DNA from: Gemmatimonadota bacterium
Lineage (GTDB): Bacteria; Latescibacterota; UBA2968; UBA8231
NCBI GenBank assembly: GCA_018660835.1
Contig: JABJJN010000080.1
Coordinates: 248,001-312,000, forward strand
DNA length: 64,000 bases
Direction: 5' to 3'
This document shows positions 1 through 8,932 of the stretch, piece by piece (within the stretch, counting starts at the first letter, position 1; each line of letters starts with the position of its first letter). The notes under the pieces are model-generated. The model worked only from the letters and a program-made list of their open reading frames with translations. It was not told where the DNA came from and made no database searches. A program made the translations under genes and the position numbers.

Positions 1-1
1 C

Positions 2-829
2 CTCTGGCGGCAGCTCTATGAGCCATCAGAATCAGGCTTCTTCAATCAGCTGTTGATGTTGCTGAACGATCTGGGCCCTATTGCGGGGACGATGGTCAAA
101 CTCCTCGGTGTCGGCTTGTGGTTGTCTCTGATCGGCCTCGTGTTTTCTATGGCCTATCAGTTGCGCGAATTGACGTGGCCTGTGCGCGCGACGATCACCG
201 CCTTTGGCAGTGGCCTGCTCATCGCCTCATGTATGCCTGTGTGGTCAGCTTGGATTGGCCCAGGAGAATTGGCGATCCTCGCCCGTGGTCTGGACGCGGA
301 TCAAGTCACCGGTTGGTCCGGTGTTGCCGGCTTTCTCGGAGGCCTCGTGGGCTCCTTTTCGATTGAGCCTCTGTCCTGGGTCGATGATCCCGATCTGGCC
401 ATGCTCTGCGTCGTGCTGCCCACCGTGTGGGCCACAGCTGGCCCTGGATGCATCATCTACCTCGCTGCACTCAAGACAGTGCCCGAGGAACTCATCGAAG
501 CAGCGACGATGGATGGCGCCGGCATCATGCAGCGCCTCGCCTACATCACTCTGCCACGCGTGAAATTTCTCATCCTGATTCAGCTCGTCGGCGCCATTGT
601 GGGCTCCTTCAAGGGCGGCACGAATTTCATCCTCGCCATGACCGGTGGTGGGCCAAATGGCGCCACCCGCGTGCTGGGTCTCGACATCTTCGAGCGCACG
701 TTCCTTGAACTTCACTACGGACTCGGTGCGGCCATGGCATGGGTCCTGGGAGCCATGGTGATCGTCCTCACTGCCTATCAGCTCAAGCGCATGTCCGAGG
801 CCGAATTCTCGACGGCGGATACGAAATGA
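2..829 (+). CDS. Sugar ABC transporter permease, MalF/UgpA type (5' truncated by window edge)
   Basis: Inner-membrane permease subunit of a carbohydrate ABC importer. The reading frame is open from base 2, so the true start lies upstream of the window; the first visible residues (LWRQLYEPSESGFFNQLL) match the loop after the first membrane segments of MalF/UgpA permeases. Several hydrophobic segments follow, and the EAA cytoplasmic loop that contacts the ATPase is visible as EELIEAATMDGAG. The gene ends 4 bases before the ATG of a second permease, so the two form a typical permease pair. The solute-binding protein is not in view and may lie upstream. Substrate is unknown; the downstream dioxygenase, SDR and enolase genes suggest a sugar or sugar-derived acid. 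Confidence 0.88.
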   Translation, partial: LWRQLYEPSESGFFNQLLMLLNDLGPIAGTMVKLLGVGLWLSLIGLVFSMAYQLRELTWPVRATITAFGSGLLIASCMPVWSAWIGPGELAILARGLDADQVTGWSGVAGFLGGLVGSFSIEPLSWVDDPDLAMLCVVLPTVWATAGPGCIIYLAALKTVPEELIEAATMDGAGIMQRLAYITLPRVKFLILIQLVGAIVGSFKGGTNFILAMTGGGPNGATRVLGLDIFERTFLELHYGLGAAMAWVLGAMVIVLTAYQLKRMSEAEFSTADTK

Positions 830-833
830 CACT

Positions 834-2708
834 ATGCCGGTTCTGACACGCGTCGAAGCAAAATCGACACGGGGCATCGTCCTGCAGACGGTGGTAACCA
901 TCGCCTTGACCCTCGGTGGCGTCACGATGATCTACCCCTTTCTGCTCATGCTTTCGGGCTCCGTACGCAGCGAAATGGATGTCGCACAGATGGACGTCGT
1001 CCCCCAATACCTGACCGATGACGACGTCTTGGTGCGCAAGTTTCTCGAGATGAAATACTGCCATGACGTGGGATCTATGAACCGCCTACGCGGCTATCAG
1101 GATCTCAGCTTCGAACTGGCGAGTCTTCCCGAAAGTGTCATTGCGGCACGTGTGCACGACCTGCATGACTTCGCCGAGCAAGAGGAGATTCCACGGCACT
1201 GGTGGATCCTGGGTGGCAGCAAGCTGCTGAAGCGGATCTCGTCCGCCAATCTGCGCCGACTACGAGCCTACGTATATGAGGCCCACGATGGCGACTTGGT
1301 TTCCTTTGGCCAGGAGCTTGGAGCGCCTCTGAAGACGTGGTCACAACTGACGCTGAATATCCCCGAATGGACGACGGCCCGTTACGACTATCCCCGCGGG
1401 ACCCTCTACGACCAGTATTTCAGACTTCTGAACGAGCGCCCCCTGGCTGAACGTGCTTTCAGTTCGGTAACGGGTGCCTTCCTGCTGAACATCGTCTCAC
1501 CCGCCTACGGCACAGATCGCGTCGACTCATACAATGAGGCGCACGTTCAACCGATCGAGCGCTTCGAGGATTTCGTCCTGCCTCGGCATCTTCCTGACAG
1601 GTCACAGCCAACGCTGCGTGAAGAGTGGCGACTCTTTGTACGGGAGATCCTCAATGTCAGCTTCATTCGCTCAGATGCCAGCGATGACGACTACCGCACC
1701 TATCTGGCCCGGCAATACGGCACGATTGATGCGCTCAATGAACGCTGGCTATCTAGCTTCTCCGACTTTGCCCAGGTCGACCTGCCCGCCGAGCGCGAGT
1801 GGGTCTCGGGCACTGCCCGACAGGACTACGCCGCTTTCCTCGAGCAATTGCCCGATGAGAGTCTTTACCTCGTTTCACCCGAATATGCCTGGCAGGATTG
1901 GTTGCTGGCGTCCTACGGCGATCTGGCGTCCCTCAATGCGCGTTACGAGAGCGGTTATGCATCCTGGGACGATATCCCCGTACCGACGGCACAAGCGGAA
2001 GTCGCCTATGTGTTGGCGAACCAGCGTGAACTACGCTGGGATTTCGTCTCCGTCAATTTCGCCAATGTTTTCTACGAGCTGTTCATCCAGGGCCGCGCCT
2101 TCCTCAACACGGTCATTTTTGTCGTGCTCGCGCTGGTGCTTTCCCTGACGCTGCAACCTCTGGCCGCCTACGCCTTGTCGCGCTTTCAACCACCGGGTAT
2201 GTGGAAGTTGATTCTGCTGTTTATGGCAACCATGGCATTCCCGCCGATGGTAGGCATGATCCCGCAGTTTCTCATCCTCCGCCAACTCGATCTGCTCAAC
2301 ACCTTCATCGCTCTCGTGTTGCCCGTCGTCGTGAATGGCTATCTGATCTTTCTGCTGAAGGGATTCTTCGATTCCCTGCCGCGCCATCTCTATGAGGCGG
2401 CACTGATCGATGGCGCCTCTGAGCTGCGCATGTTCTGGGATGTCACCATGTCGCTGAGTAAGCCGATTCTTGCGGTCGTGGCCTTGCAGACCTTCAACAT
2501 CGCCTGGCTCATGTTCCTGTATCCCCTGCTCGTGTGTCCTGATCCGAGCATGCACGTGTTGGCCGTGTGGTTGAGCGAATTCCAGCAGGAGGCACCCTCT
2601 GCCGCCGTCTTCGCGTCGATCCTCATCGTCAGCGTACCAACCATGACCATCTTCCTCGTCACGCAACGCACAATCATGCGCGGCATCGCCGTGCCTGCGG
2701 AGAAATAG
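834..2708 (+). CDS. Sugar ABC transporter permease, MalG type, with a ~340-residue extracytoplasmic insert
   Basis: Second permease of the importer. Residues 1-45 hold the first membrane segment and the usual short exit motif (LSGSVRSEMD). Residues about 400-624 hold the remaining MalG-like core, including the EAA loop (YEAALIDGASELRMF). Normal MalG proteins are about 280 residues; this one has 624 because about 340 residues sit between segments 1 and 2, in the loop predicted to face the periplasm. The insert has two copies of a motif: Y287-P318 (YGTIDALNERW, ending VDLP) and W353-P384 (YGDLASLNARY, ending DDIPVP). These resemble the YGT-x-x-x-LN-x-x-W segments of GH42-type beta-galactosidases. 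The insert may contact substrate or the binding protein, which is inference. The frame is intact throughout, so it is not an assembly artefact at codon level. Confidence 0.9.
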   Translation: MPVLTRVEAKSTRGIVLQTVVTIALTLGGVTMIYPFLLMLSGSVRSEMDVAQMDVVPQYLTDDDVLVRKFLEMKYCHDVGSMNRLRGYQDLSFELASLPESVIAARVHDLHDFAEQEEIPRHWWILGGSKLLKRISSANLRRLRAYVYEAHDGDLVSFGQELGAPLKTWSQLTLNIPEWTTARYDYPRGTLYDQYFRLLNERPLAERAFSSVTGAFLLNIVSPAYGTDRVDSYNEAHVQPIERFEDFVLPRHLPDRSQPTLREEWRLFVREILNVSFIRSDASDDDYRTYLARQYGTIDALNERWLSSFSDFAQVDLPAEREWVSGTARQDYAAFLEQLPDESLYLVSPEYAWQDWLLASYGDLASLNARYESGYASWDDIPVPTAQAEVAYVLANQRELRWDFVSVNFANVFYELFIQGRAFLNTVIFVVLALVLSLTLQPLAAYALSRFQPPGMWKLILLFMATMAFPPMVGMIPQFLILRQLDLLNTFIALVLPVVVNGYLIFLLKGFFDSLPRHLYEAALIDGASELRMFWDVTMSLSKPILAVVALQTFNIAWLMFLYPLLVCPDPSMHVLAVWLSEFQQEAPSAAVFASILIVSVPTMTIFLVTQRTIMRGIAVPAEK

Positions 2709-2713
2709 AGAGC

Positions 2714-3565
2714 ATGCTGAGCAAGGAACAGATCGATACGTACCAACGTGATGGCTATGTCAAAGTGGACAGTCTCTTTTCCCCCGACGAAGTCGCTGCC
2801 CTTGGTGGTGACATGGTTCGGATCATTGAGGAATGGGGCGAGGAGACGATCGGCTGGAAAGGCCCATGGCGCGATCGCTACCTGGCCGACGAAGAGCGCC
2901 AGAATACAAAGGCCGTCTTCCTGCACAATCCGCAGCACTATTCCGGTGTTTGGGGTCGAGTCATCTTTCATGAGAAGATGCTCTCCTGCGTGACGGACCT
3001 GATCGGCGACAGCGTTCAGTGGCATCACACGGTGCTGCACGCCAAACCACCCGAGATGGGCACACCTTTTCCGATGCACCAGGACTACCCCTTCTACCCA
3101 CACAATGGCACCGCATACGTCGACTGCCTTCTGCATCTCGACGACGCCCCCATCGACTCAGGCGCACTGCAAGTGGTAAAAGGCAGTCACGAAAAGGGTC
3201 CCCTCGAACACGTCCTGGGCGCGGACACGGCACCCCATCTGCCCCCTGATATCTACCACCCGGACAAGGTGGAGACCGTGACGATTCCTGCCAAAGCAGG
3301 CGACGTCATCTTCTTCAACTATCTCACCATTCACTGGTCTGATTGCAATCGCACCGACGAGTGGCGCAAGGCCGTGCGTTTCGGTTATCACCACACCGAC
3401 CTGCGCCCCATCGGTCGTGCCGAAGATGATCCGCACCGGATCGACCAGGACAATGTGCTGGAGCGCAACAGCAACACCATCGTCGCCGGCTTCCGACCGA
3501 ATCGGCTGGAGACCCGTCAACTGGCGACAGGATCGGTGCAAGCCAACGAACCAAAGGCGTCCTGA
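2714..3565 (+). CDS. Phytanoyl-CoA dioxygenase (PhyH) family protein
   Basis: Predicted cytoplasmic Fe(II)/2-oxoglutarate-dependent dioxygenase of 283 residues. The HxD iron motif is at H122-Q-D124 and the distal iron His is probably H207 (TIHWSD), followed by an Arg-rich stretch (RKAVRFGY) expected to bind 2-oxoglutarate. The ATG at 2714 follows the permease stop by 5 bases; a longer frame reaching back into the permease exists, but the family homology starts here (MLSKEQIDTYQRDGYV). It sits in a run with the permeases and the SDR, spaced 5 and 2 bases, so probably one operon. The real substrate cannot be read from sequence: PhyH proteins hydroxylate many small molecules. Confidence 0.92.
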   Translation: MLSKEQIDTYQRDGYVKVDSLFSPDEVAALGGDMVRIIEEWGEETIGWKGPWRDRYLADEERQNTKAVFLHNPQHYSGVWGRVIFHEKMLSCVTDLIGDSVQWHHTVLHAKPPEMGTPFPMHQDYPFYPHNGTAYVDCLLHLDDAPIDSGALQVVKGSHEKGPLEHVLGADTAPHLPPDIYHPDKVETVTIPAKAGDVIFFNYLTIHWSDCNRTDEWRKAVRFGYHHTDLRPIGRAEDDPHRIDQDNVLERNSNTIVAGFRPNRLETRQLATGSVQANEPKAS

Positions 3566-3567
3566 CC

Positions 3568-4347
3568 ATGACAGCTCTTTTCGATCTGACAGGCAAGGTG
3601 GCCCTCGTCGCCGGTGGCGGCCGCGGCATTGGTGAAGCCATCGCTCTGGGACTCGCTGACGCAGGGGCAGACATTGCGATTGCCGCACGCACTCCCGGTG
3701 ACATAGACAGCGTCGCCGCTGCTGTCACCGAGCGCGGTCGTCGATCTGCCGCGATCCAACTCGATGTGAGCAAGGTGGACGAACTCGAACCGGCGGTAGA
3801 TCGAGTCGTCGACGAACTCGGCGAGATCGACATCCTCTTCAATGTGGCAGGGATCAACATCCGCAAGCCTGCCACTGAACTGGCAGAAGAAGAATTTGAT
3901 CAGGTGATGGACGTCAACTTCAAAGGGGCCTATTTCCTGTCTCAGCAGGTCGGCAAGCGCATGATCGCTCGTGGCAAAGGGGGCAAGATCGTCAACATTG
4001 CGTCTCTGACCACCGGTATGGGGCTGCCGAAGATCACCGTCTACACTGGCAGCAAAGGTGCCCTCGGCCAGCTGACCAAGGGACTTGCCGTCGAATGGGC
4101 CGAGCACGATATCCAGGTGAATGCCCTGGCACCAGGTTTTGTCGCCACCGCCTTGAACAGCCACCTGTGGGAGAACGAGGAATTCAACACGTGGATTCTC
4201 GACCGCACCCCTGCCCACCGTGTCGGCACGCCAGAGGACATGGTGGGCACGGCACTTTTCCTCGCTGCCCCAGCGTCTGACTTCGTCACCGGTCAGGTGA
4301 TCTACGTCGATGGCGGGATTATGGCCGGTAGCGTCTGGCCCCTATAG
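3568..4347 (+). CDS. SDR-family NAD(P)-dependent oxidoreductase (gluconate 5-dehydrogenase / KduD-like)
   Basis: Classical short-chain dehydrogenase of 259 residues. The Rossmann motif GGGRGIG is at 16-22, NVAG follows beta-4, and the catalytic set is S146, Y159 and K163 (YTGSK). The C-terminal YVDGG motif is present. The MTALFDLTGKVALV start is typical of gluconate 5-dehydrogenases and 2-deoxy-gluconate dehydrogenases, so oxidation of a sugar acid or polyol is likely, but this subfamily call is inference. It starts 2 bases after the PhyH stop and is the last gene of the permease operon. No convincing terminator is seen in the 19 bases before the convergent gene. Confidence 0.93.
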   Translation: MTALFDLTGKVALVAGGGRGIGEAIALGLADAGADIAIAARTPGDIDSVAAAVTERGRRSAAIQLDVSKVDELEPAVDRVVDELGEIDILFNVAGINIRKPATELAEEEFDQVMDVNFKGAYFLSQQVGKRMIARGKGGKIVNIASLTTGMGLPKITVYTGSKGALGQLTKGLAVEWAEHDIQVNALAPGFVATALNSHLWENEEFNTWILDRTPAHRVGTPEDMVGTALFLAAPASDFVTGQVIYVDGGIMAGSVWPL

Positions 4348-4366
4348 GCTGATGTTGTAGTGGTGA

Positions 4367-4867
4367 TCAGAAGCGAAAGAGCGGCACATTCACGCCGCCC
4401 ACAAGGCGAAAGACCGTGTCGCGCGTTAGTTCGGTCCAACGTCCCTCGACGTAGGCACGCATACCCCCGCGTCCAATGGGTAGCCGCAATCCGAGGATCT
4501 GATTGATCGCACGCTCACGCTCGTCGCGGCCCTCTTCCACCCAGCCATAACCGAGGCCTGCATAGAAGCCCCCTCGGGGACCCGACGACATGAGCAGATC
4601 GACATTCGCCTGCCAGTCCGCACCTTCGTCAGCGTCATAGATATCGGCACTGGGCACCAACATGAATCCACGCAATCGTGGAATGGGAATCCGCATCTGT
4701 CCCCCCGCACTGGGCGCGTCGCCATCATAGTCGTGACCTACCCTGACACCGACCTCCAGTGGCAAACCACGTGAACGCGGAGCGTCGTCATAGGGCCATT
4801 CGGCATCAACTGAGCTGTTCCCGGCAAGCAGTAGCGCCATGCACAACAGAATTTTGATGTAACTCAA
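4367..4867 (-). CDS. Secreted, probably outer-membrane beta-barrel protein of unknown function
   Basis: About 166 residues if started at the TTG at 4867, which has GGAAAGAG five bases upstream and gives a clean Sec signal peptide (SYIKILLCMALLLAG then a cut near VDA). A GTG at 4912 is an alternative that would add 15 residues ahead of it. The mature part alternates hydrophobic and polar residues, is glycine-rich (GGFYAGLGYGWVEEG) and ends in phenylalanine (PLFRF), as outer-membrane barrels do. I do not recognise a family. It is convergent with the SDR gene and stands alone on this strand. Confidence 0.68.
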   Translation of the reverse strand: MSYIKILLCMALLLAGNSSVDAEWPYDDAPRSRGLPLEVGVRVGHDYDGDAPSAGGQMRIPIPRLRGFMLVPSADIYDADEGADWQANVDLLMSSGPRGGFYAGLGYGWVEEGRDERERAINQILGLRLPIGRGGMRAYVEGRWTELTRDTVFRLVGGVNVPLFRF

Positions 4868-5115
4868 ATTCGTCTCTTTCCAATGCACTCTATCAAGGGC
4901 GTTGGCCAACACCGTGCGCCAATGACGACCGCGCGATCCCCGCGAGAAACTACCACGGCCATTGGACGCTTGGATCCGACCGTCTGTTTGACGATACGCA
5001 CGATGCGCAGGGTTCGCTCGTCAGCCCGGCCACATTCTCACATTGGGGCGCTGAACCTGGATCTACTATCGTTGTTGCTGCCACTGCCTTCATCCGCTGA
5101 CAGGGAGCCCTGATC

Positions 5116-6378
5116 ATGAAGATCACCTCGATAGAGAGTCTGCACCTGCGTGTTCCCTACGAAGACCGTATCCGCATACGTTATCATCACTTTGCCATGA
5201 CCGAAGAACACACGGTCTATCGATTTCATACCGACAGCGGTCTGGTCGGACTCGGCGAAAGTGTGGGACGGCCATTCGATGACAAATTGCTGGCGCCCTA
5301 CATCGGCACCGATCCCGTCGACCACCTGATGGGCAGTGGGCGCTTCAATCTCGACATGGCCTGCTATGATCTGGTGGGCAAGCAGTTGGGACAGCCCGCG
5401 TGGAAGCTGATGGGGCCACAGGTGCGTCAGTGGGTCTCCATGGGCTGGTGGATGCCCTGCATGTCACCAGAGGATTCCGCCGCGGAGGTGGAGGAAGCAG
5501 CATCGCGCGGCTATCGAGGCCTCAAGTGCAAGGCCCGCGCCTTCTACGATGTTGTCGAATCGGCGCGCGCCATGCAGCAAGTAGCCCCACCCGACTTTCG
5601 TGTGGAATTCGACTTCAACGGCTCTCTGATCTGCGTGGAGAAGGCACTACCGATCCTGCGGCAACTGGAAGAAATTCCCATCGTCAAAGGTGTGGAGGAG
5701 CCCATCTTTGCCTACGATGTCGATGGCTGGCGCCGACTTCATGCACAGATTCGCATCCCCTTTTACCTGCACGGAACGCGGGTTGTCAGTCCACCCTCGT
5801 CACGCCAACCGTCAGGACCGTGGATCGGATTGCGCGCGGGAGATTTCGAAGGCGCCCTGTGTTCGCACGAAACTGTGGGGGATGCCCTGGCCTCTGGGTG
5901 GGCCTTCGCTGCGGCCAACACACCGATCCTGCTGCAATACGTCGGCTCGGGCATCACCACCGCCTTTGCCTGCCAACTGGGCGCTGTCATGCCGACAGCG
6001 ACGATCCCCGCCGTCACAGCCCATCATTCTTATGTAGACGATCTGATCACCGAACCACACACGATGCAGCGGGGTTTCATGCGTGTGCCTGAGGGACCTG
6101 GTCTGGGCGTCGTCCTCGATGAAGCCGCTATCGCGCGTTATGCCATCTCCGTCCAACCTGCGCCTGACTTCGCGCGCCATCTGTCCATCGTCACCCTGCC
6201 GGGTGGCTTGAAGCACTATTATCGCAATCTGCAACAGGCAGAGCGTCTGATGAAGCAGGGCGTGGACGAGACCTTCGCCGTCGGTGTGCGTCTTGACGAA
6301 TGGGAGGACGATGGGTCGGCGAAATTTGACGGTCTGTGGACACGGCTACAAGAAAGTGACTGGCCCATCTGGGAGTAG
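5116..6378 (+). CDS. Divergent enolase-superfamily (mandelate racemase/muconate lactonizing-like) protein
   Basis: 420 residues with the fold pattern of the mandelate racemase group: an N-terminal capping domain (MKITSIESLHLRVP) and a barrel containing the KxK motif (LKCKAR), a D-x-N metal ligand (FDFNG) and a glutamate ligand (VEEP). The position where a third acidic metal ligand is expected reads FYLHG, and the usual C-terminal-barrel Lys or His base is not obvious, so the chemistry may differ from the family. The family ending (PEGPGLGVVLDE) is present, followed by an extra ~70-residue tail. The gene stands alone; the 248 bases upstream hold no gene and should contain its promoter. Confidence 0.85.
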   Translation: MKITSIESLHLRVPYEDRIRIRYHHFAMTEEHTVYRFHTDSGLVGLGESVGRPFDDKLLAPYIGTDPVDHLMGSGRFNLDMACYDLVGKQLGQPAWKLMGPQVRQWVSMGWWMPCMSPEDSAAEVEEAASRGYRGLKCKARAFYDVVESARAMQQVAPPDFRVEFDFNGSLICVEKALPILRQLEEIPIVKGVEEPIFAYDVDGWRRLHAQIRIPFYLHGTRVVSPPSSRQPSGPWIGLRAGDFEGALCSHETVGDALASGWAFAAANTPILLQYVGSGITTAFACQLGAVMPTATIPAVTAHHSYVDDLITEPHTMQRGFMRVPEGPGLGVVLDEAAIARYAISVQPAPDFARHLSIVTLPGGLKHYYRNLQQAERLMKQGVDETFAVGVRLDEWEDDGSAKFDGLWTRLQESDWPIWE

Positions 6379-6379
6379 C

Positions 6380-6412
6380 AATCACAGACTACCGTCGCAC
6401 GGGGCCGTGATT
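6380..6412. terminator. Possible hairpin between convergent genes
   Basis: AATCAC (6380-6385) pairs with GTGATT (6407-6412), with an inner CACGG/CCGTG stem, in the short gap between the converging enolase-like and PhyH genes. There is no T-run on either side, so a terminator role is only suggested. Confidence 0.25.
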
Positions 6413-7234
6413 CTAAGGCGAGTTGTCCGTATCGACGGGTGGTTCGTCACCAGCGACGAAGCGCTCGAAGGTATTGTGCGTCACCGGTGACGAGCGGAAA
6501 TCGGCAATCCAGGGTTCGCGAAAGTAGGCCTGCTTTTCGCGCGGTAGTCCTGCCATCACCTCCGGTGTCACCTTCAATCGGTGCCAATGCGTCGCCAGAT
6601 GCGAATACGCATTCAGGATCGCCACGCGCGGCGTTTCGCGCTGCCACGGCGGTCCAGCGTGACAAAGATTCTCCGTAAAGAAAACGGCACTGCCCGCCGG
6701 GCAGTCGTAGGACGTGAGAAACTCGGAGCGCGCCCCCTCTTCCAGGGACATGTGATCGGGGTGCATGGGGAAATTGGCCTTGTGACTGCCAGGAATGAAG
6801 TGAGTCGCCCCATCGTGCCGGCTGATATTGGTCAACTCGAACACGACGCGGACCATACCAGCATGAATACGACCCTGGGCGCTGCGATAGCCGAAGATGG
6901 GATCGATCTGCCCAGGCCCGCCGCCGTGCAGATCCCCATGCTGCTCTCCCTTCTTGCGCCAGATGCAGGTCGTATTCTCCAGACGTACGTCCGGTCCAAT
7001 GATCTCGTGCAGCACCTCCATCACCTTCGGATGATCGATGATCAATTGCGCCGCGCCCCCTGGCATGCCGCGCTCTTCAGGAGGCAGTGACTCCTTATCG
7101 TGAAAGATGCGATCGATCTGATCGACGATGGCCGCCACTTCATCGGGTGTTAGAATGGCGGGGCGTACGAGGAATCCCGTCAGATCAAATCGAAATTTCT
7201 CTTCCTCTGTCATACCTGTTGTGTTCTCAGACAT
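6413..7234 (-). CDS. Phytanoyl-CoA dioxygenase (PhyH) family protein
   Basis: 273-residue predicted Fe(II)/2-oxoglutarate dioxygenase. The N-terminus has the family signature (KFRFDLTGFLVRPAILTPDEV). The iron-site region is HGDLHGGG, and the facial triad His is probably in ENLCHAGPPWQRETPRV, where the Arg would bind 2-oxoglutarate. It differs strongly from the PhyH protein at 2714, so this is not a recent duplication. It is the last gene of a minus-strand run (aldo/keto reductase, EVE protein, enolase-like, PhyH) with an 89-base gap before it. Substrate unknown. Confidence 0.9.
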   Translation of the reverse strand: MSENTTGMTEEEKFRFDLTGFLVRPAILTPDEVAAIVDQIDRIFHDKESLPPEERGMPGGAAQLIIDHPKVMEVLHEIIGPDVRLENTTCIWRKKGEQHGDLHGGGPGQIDPIFGYRSAQGRIHAGMVRVVFELTNISRHDGATHFIPGSHKANFPMHPDHMSLEEGARSEFLTSYDCPAGSAVFFTENLCHAGPPWQRETPRVAILNAYSHLATHWHRLKVTPEVMAGLPREKQAYFREPWIADFRSSPVTHNTFERFVAGDEPPVDTDNSP

Positions 7235-7323
7235 CCTATGCTCCTGGTGTTTTTCTGAGGGCGACGTCCTAACGGTGAGATGGCCATGGAGATTCCGTCT
7301 TCGTGATTCGGATCTCTACCAGC

Positions 7324-8454
7324 CTAGCCGTCGCGCCAACGATCGAGTTGGTCCTCATCGATTTCGACACCCAGTCCGGGGCCCTCCGGCACCTTCGCCG
7401 TCTCTGGCCCGAGGCGCAGGGGTTCGGTGATCATATTCGCTTCGTGGTAGAGCGGGCCAAGATAGTCTCCCGGATAGGTCTCGTTGTCGATGGCCTCCGC
7501 CGTCGCACCCAAGTGCAACATCGCCGCCGTGCCGATGCCCAGCTCGAGATTGCTACCCATGCTGCACACGATACCGGCCGCCCGCGCCAGATTGGCAATT
7601 TCCAGGGCACCCAGTAGACCACCATGTTTGCCCGGATAGATCGCCAGCACGTCGACGGCCCGATCCGATACCAGTCGCCACGCGTCGGCGAGGGAGAACA
7701 CAGATTCATCCGCCATCAGGGGAATCGACGTCGCCGCGCGCAATCGCCCCCAATCGGCCACATCATTTGCGCGGATCGGTTGCTCGGCGAGACGCACATC
7801 AAAGGCCTCCAGCAACGGCAGCGTGCGGCACGCGACAGGAACACTCCAGCCACAGTTGCCATCCACGCTGATCCCTACATCGGGTCCTGCCAACTCCCGT
7901 ACGGCGGCGACACGTGCCACGTCCTGGGCCGGATCGAGGCCCACCTTCACCTTTAGATGGCGCGAGCCCCCGTCGAGGAACCGCTGCGCCAGGGCCACGG
8001 CCTTTTCCACGGGAAAGGCACCGACAACCATCTTCATCGGCAATTCGTCGCGCAGACGTCCGCCGAGCATGCGACAGACGGGCCGCTCAGCCGCCTTGCC
8101 CGCCACATCCCAAATCGCCATCTCCACTGCCGCTTTGGTGAAGGGATTCAGGCGCAGAGCACCCTCAATCTTCTGCCGGCATACATTCACATCCAGCGCA
8201 TTCGCCCCGCGCAGGACCGGATCGAGCAGGTCGCGAATCACAGTGACACACCCGGGACTGGTCTCGCCACTCCACCTTGGAGCAAGGGTCGCCTCACCGA
8301 CGCCCGTGATTCCCTCGTCCGTGTGCACACGAACCACGACGTAGGGTGAATCGATGTGTTCCCCATGCGCCGTTTTCGTCGTTAACCCCGTTGTGAGGGG
8401 GACGAGGATGGGGATCGCTTCTACCTGCGTGATCGTTACCATGCCGCCTCGCAT
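7324..8454 (-). CDS. Mandelate racemase/muconate lactonizing enzyme family protein (MLE subgroup)
   Basis: 376 residues with a complete enolase-superfamily active site: KxK (LKVKVG), metal ligands in VDGN, AEQP and ADES, and the C-terminal catalytic Lys region (PGKHGG). These are the MLE-subgroup marks; members include muconate cycloisomerase, o-succinylbenzoate synthase and dipeptide epimerases. The ending (VPEGPGLGVEIDEDQ) is standard. The start could be the codon at 8454 or the ATG four codons further in (VTITQVEAIPI). It follows the EVE gene with a 1-base gap, so it is co-transcribed. Its substrate cannot be fixed from sequence. Confidence 0.93.
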   Translation of the reverse strand: MRGGMVTITQVEAIPILVPLTTGLTTKTAHGEHIDSPYVVVRVHTDEGITGVGEATLAPRWSGETSPGCVTVIRDLLDPVLRGANALDVNVCRQKIEGALRLNPFTKAAVEMAIWDVAGKAAERPVCRMLGGRLRDELPMKMVVGAFPVEKAVALAQRFLDGGSRHLKVKVGLDPAQDVARVAAVRELAGPDVGISVDGNCGWSVPVACRTLPLLEAFDVRLAEQPIRANDVADWGRLRAATSIPLMADESVFSLADAWRLVSDRAVDVLAIYPGKHGGLLGALEIANLARAAGIVCSMGSNLELGIGTAAMLHLGATAEAIDNETYPGDYLGPLYHEANMITEPLRLGPETAKVPEGPGLGVEIDEDQLDRWRDG

Positions 8455-8455
8455 A

Positions 8456-8932
8456 TCATTCGGTGATCCCGCCCATCTTGCAGACTTGCTTCCATTCAGC
8501 CGCGCTGACAGGCTGGATCGAAAGACGCTGCCCTTTCTGCACCACTTTCATCTCCTCAAGCTTCGTATTCGCCTTCAGATCTGTGAGAGAAACGAAACTC
8601 TTCAGTTTCTTCTTCCATTTCACATCGAAGGAGTACCAGCGTGGATCTTCCGCCCTGGACTTCTCGTCGTAGTAGCGATCACTCTTGTCGAACTGACTCG
8701 GATCAGGATATCCGGCCGCGACGATCTCAGCGATTCCAGCGACACCGGGTTCATCGCAGTTTGAGTGATAGAAGAAGGCGAGATCCCCTTTTGCCATCTG
8801 ATCGCGAATCAGATTCCGCGCTTGATAGTTGCGCACGCCGCGCCAGTAGCCGGTGCGTTTCTCGCGGGTCTTGAGTTCGTCGAAGGAGCACTCGTGGGGC
8901 TCACACTTCACGAGCCAGTACTGAGCTGTCAT
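8456..8932 (-). CDS. EVE domain-containing protein
   Basis: 158-residue single-domain protein matching the EVE (PUA-like) fold: it opens with the hallmark QYWLVKCEPHECSFDEL, then WRGVRNYQARNLIRDQMAKGDLAFFYHSN, and ends with the conserved IQPVSAAEWKQVC segment. EVE proteins bind modified bases in nucleic acids and are related to YTH domains; the human relative is THYN1. It overlaps the upstream aldo/keto reductase by 4 bases, so translation is probably coupled, although no functional link with the sugar genes is evident. Confidence 0.95.
   Translation of the reverse strand: MTAQYWLVKCEPHECSFDELKTREKRTGYWRGVRNYQARNLIRDQMAKGDLAFFYHSNCDEPGVAGIAEIVAAGYPDPSQFDKSDRYYDEKSRAEDPRWYSFDVKWKKKLKSFVSLTDLKANTKLEEMKVVQKGQRLSIQPVSAAEWKQVCKMGGITE

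Noticed and set aside
245-925. 226-codon minus-strand frame
   Set aside because: Antisense to the first permease and crosses the permease junction; His/Asp-rich shadow composition.
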